DNA of 13,050 nt from Candidatus Bathyarchaeota archaeon (GTDB lineage Archaea > Thermoproteota > Bathyarchaeia > TCS64), in assembly GCA_016934355.1 (NCBI GenBank), contig JAFGTA010000115.1:1-13050 (forward strand), given 5' to 3'. Made by a program: the position numbers and the translations under genes. Positions 6,773-13,050 of the stretch are shown one piece after another. Position 1 is the stretch's first letter. Each line of letters starts with the position of its first letter. Below the pieces are notes generated by a model. It ran no database searches and was not told the origin of the DNA. It saw only the letters and a list, made by a program, of their open reading frames with translations.

Positions 6773-7159
6773 TTAACTCTTTGATAAAGCAAGTTCTTTT
6801 TCTTTAACGTCTATCGTGATTGGCTCTGGTTCAGTGTCTTCTAGCTCAGCGATCTTCGCGGAGAAATTACGAATAATAGAGATCAACGACCTGACGTCAT
6901 CCGACTCAACGTTGAGCTTGAACAGCTCCGCGTTCCCCACCTTTCGAGTGTTGACGACCATCCCGCTCTTAACTATCGATGGGAACACACGGTATATGGT
7001 GACCTTCGCCATCCCCAGTGCCTGGATGATCTCCGGTCTGGAGAACTCGAAGGAGGGGTTGTCGAGGAAGAAATCCACTATCCGGGTCTGCGGCGATCTG
7101 CCGAACAACTCCAGGTATATGGAGTCTCTACCGTCTCTGTACCGATGGTTCTCGCCCAT
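6773..7159 (-). CDS. Archaeal winged helix-turn-helix transcriptional regulator
   Basis: This 128-residue protein starts at ATG 7159. Residues about 17-85 form a winged-helix domain: 'LFGRSPQTRIVDFFLDNP' (first helix), 'FSRPEIIQALGMAKVTIYRV' (helix-turn-recognition helix), then 'IVKSGMVVNTRKVGNAELFKLN' (wing). This pattern is common in small archaeal regulators of the MarR/ArsR-like winged-helix class. The rest is a helix, probably for dimerisation, and an acidic-then-basic tail ('EDTEPEPITIDVKEKE'). No membrane helix or metal-binding Cys cluster is present. A longer reading frame continues upstream to 7336, but it lacks coding character and would cross the promoter, so I reject it. A minus-strand TATA-like element centred near 7197 would start the transcript around 7171, about 12 bases before the ATG. 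Targets are unknown. Confidence 0.82.
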   Translation of the reverse strand: MGENHRYRDGRDSIYLELFGRSPQTRIVDFFLDNPSFEFSRPEIIQALGMAKVTIYRVFPSIVKSGMVVNTRKVGNAELFKLNVESDDVRSLISIIRNFSAKIAELEDTEPEPITIDVKEKELALSKS

Positions 7160-7192
7160 TGCACTGTTCCCCCGGATAGAACCACAGAAATA

Positions 7193-7201
7193 AAGTATAT
7201 A
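7193..7201. promoter_or_regulatory. TATA-like element between divergent reading frames
   Basis: AAGTATATA is followed at 7209-7220 by ACCCTATTGGGT, a short palindrome that could be an operator. Read on the minus strand, the element is correctly placed for the winged-helix gene. Read on the plus strand, a start near 7223 would lead into the small ORF at 7237. Either or both directions may be used. Confidence 0.4.
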
Positions 7202-7236
7202 TGAGTTTACCCTATTGGGTTTAGCAGGTGAACCGG

Positions 7237-7311
7237 ATGCCCTTGGCGAGGATGACCGAGGAAGAGATAATGGCCGACATACTGAACCAGCTTGTCCAGT
7301 CGGGGCATTAG
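7237..7311 (+). CDS. Possible 24-residue small protein
   Basis: The frame reads MPLARMTEEEIMADILNQLV plus QSGH and then TAG. A good ribosome-binding sequence, AGGTGA, ends six bases before the ATG, and a TATA-like element lies about 40 bases upstream. The peptide is acidic and could form an amphipathic helix (TEEEIMADILNQLVQ). It has no relative I can name and could be a chance frame or a remnant of a longer gene. It diverges from the winged-helix regulator. Confidence 0.33.
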   Translation: MPLARMTEEEIMADILNQLVQSGH

Positions 7312-7527
7312 GGCGCCGGGCATCAGGACCGCTCATAAATCACTATACACTAAGCCATCCCCGACCACAGCTAAAATGAGTCGCCGACAAGGATGCGCCT
7401 CAATTTTAGGGATAAGCTATAAAATCTGTGTGAGCATGTTATTTGAAGTGGAGAGAGCCGAGGCTGAGATGCCGCAGCTCGAAGACCGTTAACCATTGTA
7501 GGAATGAAACGTTGGGAGAATGGTGTA
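7312..7527. other. Intergenic stretch with one promoter-like box
   Basis: The space before the hydrolase gene contains no convincing gene. A frame spanning 7292-7492 is open but its translation has no domain character and no ribosome-binding site. The only element I can support is the TATA-like box at 7418-7424. Confidence 0.4.
7418..7424 (+). promoter_or_regulatory. TATA-like box for the metallo-beta-lactamase-fold gene
   Basis: TATAAAA predicts transcription from about 7446, leaving a leader of roughly 80 bases before ATG 7528. Such a leader fits the use of a ribosome-binding site for this gene. Confidence 0.4.
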
Positions 7528-8301
7528 ATGAACGTTAAATGCAGCGTAGAGGCAGTGACGAAAAAAACCGTCATCGGGAAAACCATCATCGACGGCGAAG
7601 AGGACTCAAACGCCGGAGCCATCGCCCTAGGCGACCATATAGTGGCGATAGATCCCTCCTCGTCAGCCGACTCGGCCCCCATCTTCCGGAGAGGCATCGA
7701 GGACCACTTTAAGCTACCAACGAAGTACCTGCACGTCACACACTACCACGGAGACCACACCCGTGGAATAGGGGCGTTCAAGGACACCGTCGTAATAGGG
7801 GCGAAACAGCTACGCGACCAGATGAGAAGAAACGACACACCCAACCCACCCGAAGTGACGTTCACCGACAAACTGATCATCGAGAACGGCGGCTCCCGAG
7901 TGGAACTTCACTACGCCGGCGGACACACCATTTGTTCATCAGTCGCCTACTTCCCCGAAGAGAGAGTCATCTTCCTCGGCGACCTGCTGTTCGCAGACGA
8001 GTTCCCGTGGGCAGGCGACCCCACCTGTGACCCCGATCAATGGATCGCCTTCTTCGAGGAAATCTTGGAGCTTCCCTTCGACCACGTCGTCCCGGGGCAC
8101 GGTCCCCTATGCGGCAAGGAGGAGGTCAGGAGGCAGCTCCGCTTCTTGAAGGAGTTACGTGAGAACACTCTCAAGGCTGTTGAGATGAACGCGGGTCCAG
8201 CCAGGATAGAGATACCCACGATCTATGAGAAGGTGCCTGAGTCGAGGGACACTAGGACGTTACGACACTTCTATGCTTTCTACTCAAAGAAAAAAAATTA
8301 G
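7528..8301 (+). CDS. Metallo-beta-lactamase-fold hydrolase
   Basis: The protein has 257 residues and the five classic motifs of the fold: an early Asp in 'IVAIDPS', the HxHxDH motif 'HYHGDH' (His72, His74, Asp76, His77), His133 in 'YAGGHT', Asp152 in 'FLGDLLF', and His191 in 'VPGHGP'. It should bind two metal ions and hydrolyse an ester, thioester or similar bond. The 'GDLLFADEFPW' and 'VVPGHGPLCGKEEVRRQLRFL' segments resemble the glyoxalase II/lactamase-like branch, but the substrate cannot be predicted. No signal peptide is seen. ATG 7528 is preferred because GGGAG at 7514-7518 sits nine bases upstream; the in-frame ATG at 7504 has AGG only one base away and would add eight residues. A T-rich run follows the stop (8307-8314). 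Confidence 0.88.
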   Translation: MNVKCSVEAVTKKTVIGKTIIDGEEDSNAGAIALGDHIVAIDPSSSADSAPIFRRGIEDHFKLPTKYLHVTHYHGDHTRGIGAFKDTVVIGAKQLRDQMRRNDTPNPPEVTFTDKLIIENGGSRVELHYAGGHTICSSVAYFPEERVIFLGDLLFADEFPWAGDPTCDPDQWIAFFEEILELPFDHVVPGHGPLCGKEEVRRQLRFLKELRENTLKAVEMNAGPARIEIPTIYEKVPESRDTRTLRHFYAFYSKKKN

Positions 8302-8337
8302 ATCATGTTTTATTTCGGGAAACTCTGGTGATATTTT

Positions 8338-8498
8338 ATGCCTGAATATAAAGTGAAAATCACTACGCCTGGTTCGGCATGTACCCGAAGGTCACATTCA
8401 TCCGTTACGGCGGCGAGTTCGATGACTAAGCGAGTAGGGGCGTCGACTATGTCTGCTGCCCCGACGGCGTCCGCCCCGTCGTCTTCAAGCTAGAGTGA
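8338..8498 (+). pseudogene. Remnant of a small TIGR04076-like gene
   Basis: ATG 8338 opens with MPEYKVKIT, the usual beginning of TIGR04076-family proteins. The frame then loses similarity, and the sequence continues two bases out of phase as 'FGMYPKVTFIRYGGEFDD' (from about 8373). A TAA at 8427-8429 interrupts it, and the same frame resumes with 'SRGVDYVCCPDGVRPVVFKL' and a TGA at 8496-8498. The family's middle third, where a Cys/Trp-rich segment is expected, is missing. Internal deletion, frameshift and a nonsense codon together indicate a decayed gene. The family match is from memory of its 'YKVKIT...ryGGeF...CPDg.nPVvFel' pattern. Confidence 0.6.
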
Positions 8499-8500
8499 GT

Positions 8501-8506
8501 GGAGGA
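8501..8506 (+). promoter_or_regulatory. Ribosome-binding site of the TatD-like gene
   Basis: GGAGGA ends five bases before TTG 8512. It is a strong match to the 16S 3' end and decides this TTG as the start; no ATG lies in frame nearby. Confidence 0.6.
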
Positions 8507-8511
8507 ATAGC

Positions 8512-9333
8512 TTGTATATCGACGCCCATTTCCATTGTAACGTATACACTCGCTATGAGAACGCTCTGGAGAGAGCCTTGGGGCTGCTTGAGAGACATGG
8601 GGTACTAGTGGTATCCAGCTCCACTGAACCGGAGTCCTATAAGCAGACTCTTGAGATCGCCGAGAGGAGTAGGCATGTCTTGCCCTGTTTCGGCGTCCAC
8701 CCGCAGGTCGCTCACGAGTACATCGGCAGACTGGATTCCCTGGACGAGCTGTTCAACGGGGCAGTAGCTTACGGCGAGATAGGGCTGGACCACTACCATC
8801 TGAAGGATGAATCACAGTATCCCGCGCAGTACACTGTGTTGAAGCGTTTCCTCGGCAAGGCCCGGGACCAGGATAAGCTGGTTATCCTTCACCTCGACGG
8901 GGCCGAAGAGGAAGGCCTCGAACTGATTAGACAGTTCTCGTTACGGAAAGTGGTCGTCCATGGCTACAAGGGCTCCCTCAATACCATGAAGGAGTTGCTG
9001 GACGCTGGATGCCATTTCTCCGTCGGCGGCAACATGATCATGGAAAAGTTCAAGGCTCACATCCCAACCGACGAATGGGAGCGATCCCACGCCGCCGTCA
9101 AGAAGCTTCCGTCGGACCGCTTACTCATTGAGACCGACGGCCCATGTAGAACCGAGCCTGACTCCCCGCCTGGCGCCCCCAGAAGTATGCCCACATATCT
9201 CTTCGATGTTATAGCCGAGATAGCTGAGATTAGAGAAGCAGCTCCCGAGGAACTGGTGAGATCGATAAACCAGAACTTCAAGCAGTTAATCGAGGACGAT
9301 GAACACTTGATTCGGTACTATACTTTAATATGA
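8512..9333 (+). CDS. TatD-family metal-dependent hydrolase (DNase-like)
   Basis: The 273-residue protein has the TatD TIM-barrel motif series with all metal ligands: His6 and His8 in 'YIDAHFH', Glu89 in 'AYGEIGLD', His127 in 'VILHLDG', His150 in 'VVVHGYKG', and Asp209 in 'LLIETDGP'. 'CFGVHPQ' (59-65) is another family hallmark. TatD relatives are 3'-5' nucleases or other metal-dependent hydrolases acting in the cytoplasm, usually 250-270 residues, so the length fits. Small differences from bacterial TatD, such as a compact 'VGGNMIMEK' segment, are common in archaeal members, whose substrates are largely untested. It starts at TTG with a strong upstream ribosome-binding site, directly after the TIGR04076-like remnant, and converges with the radical SAM gene across a 77-base gap. 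Confidence 0.88.
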   Translation: MYIDAHFHCNVYTRYENALERALGLLERHGVLVVSSSTEPESYKQTLEIAERSRHVLPCFGVHPQVAHEYIGRLDSLDELFNGAVAYGEIGLDHYHLKDESQYPAQYTVLKRFLGKARDQDKLVILHLDGAEEEGLELIRQFSLRKVVVHGYKGSLNTMKELLDAGCHFSVGGNMIMEKFKAHIPTDEWERSHAAVKKLPSDRLLIETDGPCRTEPDSPPGAPRSMPTYLFDVIAEIAEIREAAPEELVRSINQNFKQLIEDDEHLIRYYTLI

Positions 9334-9410
9334 CCTGCAAAAGCGAAAAATATCCGCCGAGGATAACACTGGAACTCTCGTTCTATGAAGGAAAGCGAGT
9401 CAGGGGGCAC

Positions 9411-10835
9411 TCATATGAGGGCTTTCAGCTGGGAGAGGACGCCCTGCCCCGCCATATGCCAGTATATCCGCCTCTTCAACTCGTTGCTCGACAGCACGCC
9501 CCTTATCTTCCTCGGCCAAGACCCGTAGAAGCTTCTGTAGCACCGGTATAGCTCCTCCTGCACCTCCCCCCTGGTGAGGGCGTCGGTGCCCATGACGGCG
9601 TGAGCCATGTCGTAGTGGAACAGGTTATCGTCCTCGACCCAGCCCCTCGCCCGGGCGTCGTCGTAGACGTCGGTGCCCGGGAAAGGCGTCAACGCCGTGT
9701 AGATCACGAAGTCAGGGTCTAGCTCCGCGACGAAGTCCCTCAGCCGCTCGATCGACTCGTGGGAGTCCTCCCGGGCGCCGATTATGAACATCGCGTGGGT
9801 GAAGACGTCGTTAGCCTTCAGCAGGTTAACCGCCTCGAAAGCCATGCTCGGCTCGATGCCCTTCCTGTACCTCTCAAGCGTCCCCGGGCTGGGGCTCTCA
9901 AGCCCCATCATCACCCACTGGAGCCCCGACTCCCTCATCCGCGGCAGCGAGTCCTTGACGTCGATGACGTCGTCGCACCTCATCTGGATGAACCACATGA
10001 GGTCGTCCCCCACGTCCCTCTCCAGCAGCTCGTCCGCCAGCAATCTGCCCCTGCCGCCGGCGCCGAAGTTGTCGTCGGTGAGCCAGATGAAACGGGCGCC
10101 GAACTCGTTGTAGATGTACTCCATCTCGTCGGCGACCCTCGCCGGCGTCTTGAGCCTCCACGTGCCGCACCAGTGCCTCCACTGGCTGCAGAACGTGCAC
10201 CTGTGGGGGCATCCCCTGCCGCCCTCCACCAGCGCGTACGGGGCGTCCCTCCCCGCCATGGCGGCGAAGTGGTACCTGTCCATCGTGTCCCGCACCAGGT
10301 GGTAGCCGGGGAAAGGCAGCGTGCTCAGGTCCTCGATGAGCGGACGGTCCGGGTTCACGCGGATCGCGTCGCCGTCCCTGTAGGTGAGCCCAGCGACCTC
10401 TGAGAGAGGCGTGCCATCGATCCTAGCCTTCACGAGCTCGGTGAACGTGACCTCGCCCTCGCCTCTAACCACGGCGTCTATCTCGGGGAACGCCTCCAAA
10501 GACTCGCGTGCCTGCGACGAGAAGTGGATGCCCCCCGTGACTGTGAGCGCGTCTGGCGCCGCCTTCCTCGCCAGCTGCAGCGTCCTCGCGGTCTCGTAGG
10601 TGTTACATGTGGCGAGGCTGCTGGAGGCGACTACGTCCGGCTTCGACGCCTCTATATGTGTGCCGAGGTCCTCCCACTCGATCTTTTTGGCGTTGCAGTC
10701 GAGTACCTGCACCTCCACGCCGGGCTGCTCCCGCTCGAGGTAGGCGCCCAGCTGGATGATGCCGTAGGGCGGCGGCAGGTACTCGCCCATGATGAACCAC
10801 ACGTCCCTCGGAGGCTCGATAAGCAGGACCTTCAT
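9411..10835 (-). CDS. B12-binding-domain radical SAM protein
   Basis: This 474-residue protein has an N-terminal cobalamin-binding-like Rossmann domain (about 1-145: 'MKVLLIEPPR', 'PPYGIIQLGAYL', 'VVRGEGEVTFTEL'). The radical SAM core has the cluster motif CxxxCxxC at Cys209, Cys213 and Cys216 ('GCPHRCTFCSQ'). The SAM-side strands 'FIWLTDDNF', 'VMMGLESPSPGTLERYRKG' and 'ALTPFPGTDVYDDARARGW' resemble the BchE-like group. The C-terminal tail ('LTRGEVQEELYRCYRSFYG') is also typical of it. The usual cobalamin-ligating DxHxxG motif is absent; 'VLDCNAKK' stands in its place, as in many members. Methyl transfer or oxidative cyclisation is possible, but the substrate is unknown. ATG 10835 is chosen because a TATA-like box lies about 28 bases upstream; an extension to 11057 would cross the divergent gene. 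Confidence 0.9.
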   Translation of the reverse strand: MKVLLIEPPRDVWFIMGEYLPPPYGIIQLGAYLEREQPGVEVQVLDCNAKKIEWEDLGTHIEASKPDVVASSSLATCNTYETARTLQLARKAAPDALTVTGGIHFSSQARESLEAFPEIDAVVRGEGEVTFTELVKARIDGTPLSEVAGLTYRDGDAIRVNPDRPLIEDLSTLPFPGYHLVRDTMDRYHFAAMAGRDAPYALVEGGRGCPHRCTFCSQWRHWCGTWRLKTPARVADEMEYIYNEFGARFIWLTDDNFGAGGRGRLLADELLERDVGDDLMWFIQMRCDDVIDVKDSLPRMRESGLQWVMMGLESPSPGTLERYRKGIEPSMAFEAVNLLKANDVFTHAMFIIGAREDSHESIERLRDFVAELDPDFVIYTALTPFPGTDVYDDARARGWVEDDNLFHYDMAHAVMGTDALTRGEVQEELYRCYRSFYGSWPRKIRGVLSSNELKRRIYWHMAGQGVLSQLKALI

Positions 10836-10860
10836 CTTACTGTGACTTGGATGATCGTGG

Positions 10861-10867
10861 ATATAAC
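10861..10867 (-). promoter_or_regulatory. TATA-like box of the radical SAM gene
   Basis: On the minus strand this reads GTTATAT, centred about 28 bases before ATG 10835, which suggests a leaderless message. It shares the 76-base divergent region with the acetyltransferase promoter. Confidence 0.5.
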
Positions 10868-10881
10868 ATCCGTGATTAAAT

Positions 10882-10889
10882 GAAAAATA
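10882..10889 (+). promoter_or_regulatory. TATA-like box of the GNAT gene
   Basis: GAAAAATA is centred 26 bases before ATG 10912, again leaving no leader. It is a weaker match than its minus-strand neighbour. Confidence 0.38.
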
Positions 10890-10911
10890 CCTGTGCCGAG
10901 AACATCTAGCC

Positions 10912-11409
10912 ATGGAGGTATTGGTGGAGCACGCCGACCCGGAGAGGGACGCGGAGAGTATCAGCGCACTCATCGCCGTCTGCAGGGACGAGAAGAGGAC
11001 GACGCTCAACGCGTACACCCCGGAGCAGGAGGCGGCGTACCTCAGAGGCATGCCCACCCGGGAGGCTGTCTTCGTCGCCTACGTCGGCGGAGAGTTCGCG
11101 GGGTTTTCTGGAATCTCCCCCCGGTGGGCGTACAGCGACAGGATGCGGCACTGCGGCGAGTGCGGCACATGGGTGACGCCCACGCACCGCGGCAAGGGAG
11201 TGGGCAGGGCGCTGTGGGAGAGAGGCATCCTCCCGTGGTGCCGCGAGCAGGGGTTCACCCACCTAGGCGCCTTCGTGATGGCTCATAATAGAGGCAGCAT
11301 CGGTTTCTACGAGAGAATGGGCTTCCACGTCTGCGGTTACCACAGGAAAGTCGTGGACTGGGACGGTGAGCCCCTCGACGCCGTAGAGATCGAGAGGCTT
11401 CACGAATAG
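10912..11409 (+). CDS. GNAT-family N-acetyltransferase
   Basis: The 165-residue protein has a complete GNAT fold. Strand beta4 and motif A read 'GTWVTPTHRGKGVGRALWER' (85-104), in which the R/Q-x-x-G-x-G/A loop (RGKGVG) would grip the acetyl-CoA pyrophosphate. Motif B 'MAHNRGSIGFYERMGFHVCG' (123-142) contains Asn126 and the Tyr133 position often used as general acid. 'VFVAYVGGEFAGFSGI' (53-68) gives the expected beta2-beta3 hairpin. A possible Cys pair (Cys81, Cys84) lies just before motif A. The substrate is not predictable and could be an amino acid, an amine or a protein N-terminus. It diverges from the radical SAM gene and converges with the M20 gene. Confidence 0.88.
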   Translation: MEVLVEHADPERDAESISALIAVCRDEKRTTLNAYTPEQEAAYLRGMPTREAVFVAYVGGEFAGFSGISPRWAYSDRMRHCGECGTWVTPTHRGKGVGRALWERGILPWCREQGFTHLGAFVMAHNRGSIGFYERMGFHVCGYHRKVVDWDGEPLDAVEIERLHE

Positions 11410-11471
11410 AACATTAGGCGATCCGGGTTAGAGCTTTAAACCTCAAAGTTGTTGAAGACAGAAAAGAGGGG

Positions 11472-12677
11472 TTAATGGGAGTCGAAGTACGTCTTCGCCT
11501 CAGCCAGCATCTCCGGCTTCGCCAGCAGCTCCACGAGGGTCATAGCAAGCGCCTTAGCGCCCAGCACCATGGCGTCCAGCCCCTTCTTCGTCATCGTAGC
11601 ATCGGCCAGCTGCACACTGTGACCCGGCGTCCCCTCAGGCGCCACGCCGATGTAGCTGCCCGCCACGGGAGCCTTCTGGGAGACGTCGCCGAAGTCGGTG
11701 GACGCCATGGGCATGGCGGTTGTCGACTCCTTCCAGTCCCTGACAGGCGCCCCCAGCTCACTGTAGTTGCCCCACAGCGTCTTCACCATGGGTATGTTCA
11801 GCTTCTTGCCGCTGTACCCCTTACGCGTCGTCACCTCCACCTCGACGCCCATGGCGTGGGCGGCTCCCTCTGCGCACCGCACAACCTTGTCCACCATCTC
11901 GGGGAGGTACTCGTCGTCGCTGCTTCTGACGCCGAAGTTGCACACCGCCCTGTCGGGGATGATGTTGCTTGCGAGACCGCCCTCCGTAATGATGCCGTGT
12001 ATGACCAGGTTCGCGTCCCGGCGCGCCTCCTGCCGGAGCATATGAGTCGCCGTGTAGCAGAGAGTAGCCGCGTTCAACGCGTTCCTGCCCTTCTCGGGGC
12101 TCGCGGCGGCGTGGCTCGTCTGCCCCTTGAACACCATCTCGATCTGGTAGGTGCCCAGAGACTGCCCGCCTACCCCCCACCCGTTAGCCGGGTGAAGCAT
12201 CACGACGCCCCCTATATCGTCAAAGAAGCCGTGGTCCGCCATGATGACCTTGCTGCCGCCGCTGGGTCCGTGCCCCTCCTCCGCGGGGGTGCCCACCACC
12301 AGCACCTCGCCCGCCAAGCCGGAGACTGCCTTGCTCGCGGCTATCCCAGCCCCAATCGCAGACGCGGCGATTAGGTTGTGTCCACAGCCGTGCCCGACGC
12401 TGGGCAGGGCGTCGTACTCTGCGAGCACAGCCACCTTGGGCCCCTCGGACCCTCCTTTATAGGAAGCCTTGAACGCAGTGGGCATGCCGTAGAGGCCCTT
12501 CTCCACCTCGAAGCCGTGGTCCTCAAGGACCTTCGTCAGCTTCTCGAACGCCTTGTACTCCTCGCTGCCCAGCTCAGGGTTCTCGTAGAGGTACTTGGCA
12601 ACGCCCTCCAGAAGCGGTCTCTTCTGGTCAACAGTGTCTCTTACTATCTTCTTAAGTGAATCAACATCAGTCAACAT
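11472..12677 (-). CDS. M20-family amidohydrolase (AbgB/PM20D2-like)
   Basis: The 401-residue protein carries the M20D catalytic set: 'AEYDALP' (86-92), 'GHGCGHN' with metal ligands Cys98 and His100, 'PAEEGHG' with Glu133 and Glu134 (base and ligand), His162 in 'VMLHPAN', His189 in 'GQTSHAAASP' (dimerisation/lid domain), and His353 in 'GTPGHSVQLAD'. 'HGCGHNLIAASAIGA' is closest to the aminobenzoyl-glutamate hydrolase AbgB and PM20D2 branch, which cleave amide bonds of N-acyl or dipeptide-like compounds. No signal peptide is visible. I chose ATG 12677 because a TATA-like box lies about 29 bases upstream and the conserved region begins there; an in-frame GTG at 12725 would add 16 residues (MKLENAIDASRILLLI) and overlap that box. 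It diverges from radA. Confidence 0.88.
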   Translation of the reverse strand: MLTDVDSLKKIVRDTVDQKRPLLEGVAKYLYENPELGSEEYKAFEKLTKVLEDHGFEVEKGLYGMPTAFKASYKGGSEGPKVAVLAEYDALPSVGHGCGHNLIAASAIGAGIAASKAVSGLAGEVLVVGTPAEEGHGPSGGSKVIMADHGFFDDIGGVVMLHPANGWGVGGQSLGTYQIEMVFKGQTSHAAASPEKGRNALNAATLCYTATHMLRQEARRDANLVIHGIITEGGLASNIIPDRAVCNFGVRSSDDEYLPEMVDKVVRCAEGAAHAMGVEVEVTTRKGYSGKKLNIPMVKTLWGNYSELGAPVRDWKESTTAMPMASTDFGDVSQKAPVAGSYIGVAPEGTPGHSVQLADATMTKKGLDAMVLGAKALAMTLVELLAKPEMLAEAKTYFDSH

Positions 12678-12703
12678 GATCAACAAGAGAATGCGTGATG
12701 CAT

Positions 12704-12709
12704 CTATAG
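12704..12709 (-). promoter_or_regulatory. TATA-like box of the M20 gene
   Basis: On the minus strand this reads CTATAG, centred about 29 bases before ATG 12677. It supports the shorter start for the hydrolase, with a leaderless or nearly leaderless message. The match is weak. Confidence 0.35.
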
Positions 12710-12770
12710 CGTTTTCCAGTTTCACACCACTTTCACCCGCCTCCCCCTCGCACAGCCTTATGCGTTCACA

Positions 12771-12776
12771 TTATAA
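12771..12776 (+). promoter_or_regulatory. TATA-like box of radA
   Basis: TTATAA would place the transcription start near 12799, about ten bases before ATG 12809. No strong ribosome-binding site follows. Confidence 0.45.
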
Positions 12777-12808
12777 GCCGAAAAACGGGTCTCACCTCCG
12801 AGAGTGAA

Positions 12809-13050
12809 ATGGGAGAGGTCATTGAAGCAGGAGTCCTGGAAGGAGTAGCCAGCACCACCATAAAGAAGCTGCACAAGGCAGGTCTTGTCACCCTCGAAGC
12901 CATCGCGGTGACTCCCCCTCGCGAGATCGTCGAGATGACAGGCATGGGCGTCGACACCGCCGTAAAGGTGAACGCCCTCGCGCGGCTACAGGTGGACCCC
13001 GGGTTCGTCTCAGCCTCGGACATGCTGGAGATGCGCAAGCACAAGCTCCG
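12809..13050 (+). CDS. radA: RadA recombinase, N-terminal part (cut by the window)
   Basis: Eighty codons are visible. The N-terminus is a helix-hairpin-helix DNA-binding domain: 'VLEGVASTTIKKLHKAGL', 'TLEAIAVTPPREIVEMTGMG' and 'AVKVNALARLQVDPGF', followed by 'SASDMLEMRKHKLR'. The order and spacing match archaeal RadA and eukaryotic Rad51, where 'RRK...' leads into the ATPase domain beyond the window edge. RadA polymerises on single-stranded DNA and performs strand exchange in homologous recombination. Walker A and B motifs are outside the window, so a shorter HhH-only protein or a RadA paralogue is not formally excluded, though the 'AIAVTPPREI' and 'F.SASD' patterns favour RadA. The start is the first in-frame ATG; no upstream in-frame start is seen. 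Confidence 0.85.
   Translation, partial: MGEVIEAGVLEGVASTTIKKLHKAGLVTLEAIAVTPPREIVEMTGMGVDTAVKVNALARLQVDPGFVSASDMLEMRKHKL

Noticed and set aside
7160..7336. Upstream extension of the winged-helix gene by 59 residues
   Set aside because: The extension is Pro/Arg/Ser-rich with no domain character, crosses the TATA-like element and overlaps the small plus-strand frame; ATG 7159 begins just before the conserved domain.
7292..7492. Open frame of 66 codons before the metallo-beta-lactamase-fold gene
   Set aside because: It has no ribosome-binding site or domain character, and it contains the TATA-like box that probably serves the next gene.
9330..9551. Small frame overlapping the end of the TatD-like gene
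   Set aside because: Its ATG overlaps the upstream stop in a tempting way, but most of it is antisense to the radical SAM gene and the peptide has no recognisable features.
10836..11057. Upstream extension of the radical SAM gene by 74 residues
   Set aside because: It overlaps the well-supported GNAT gene on the other strand and its own promoter; the family's N-terminal strand starts exactly at ATG 10835.
11475..12374. 299-codon plus-strand open frame opposite the M20 gene
   Set aside because: The translation is Arg/His/Leu-rich antisense of a gene with all M20 catalytic motifs; no ribosome-binding site or domain supports it.

Overview
This window is archaeal chromosome. The strongest marker is the start of a RadA-type recombinase (helix-hairpin-helix N-terminus) that runs off the right edge. 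Supporting signs are archaeal TATA-like boxes about 26 bases upstream of several start codons with almost no leader, TTG and GTG starts, heavy use of ATA for isoleucine in otherwise GC-rich genes, a PF09826-type beta-propeller protein and small archaeal winged-helix regulators. I cannot fix the lineage from the sequence alone.

Left part (1-2836): a partial DsrE-family gene on the minus strand diverges from a two-gene plus-strand operon. The operon encodes an exported or anchored beta-propeller protein and a winged-helix protein with two membrane helices. Their stop and start codons overlap (TGATG), so they probably form one membrane-associated sensing or regulatory unit.

Middle left (about 2840-4460): an abrupt AT-rich island holds one gene, an Mrr-type nuclease domain followed by a winged-helix-like segment and C-terminal TPRs. 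A 9-bp direct repeat (ATTGAACCC) sits at both edges. This looks like a laterally acquired single-gene defence-type insertion and is the most unusual part of the window.

Middle (4485-8500): an unrecognised polytopic membrane protein diverges from an M28 metallopeptidase with a large insertion in its catalytic domain. Next come an imperfect inverted repeat, a minus-strand winged-helix regulator, a possible 24-residue small protein, a metallo-beta-lactamase-fold hydrolase, and the broken remnant of a small gene that I match to the TIGR04076 family.

Right part (8512-13050): a TatD-family metal-dependent hydrolase converges with a B12-binding-domain radical SAM protein. The latter diverges from a GNAT acetyltransferase through a shared promoter region. 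An M20-family amidohydrolase (AbgB/PM20D2-like) converges with the acetyltransferase and diverges from radA. Apart from the propeller operon, these genes are mostly single transcription units with varied housekeeping or peripheral metabolic roles. I see no tRNA, rRNA, CRISPR array or transposase.
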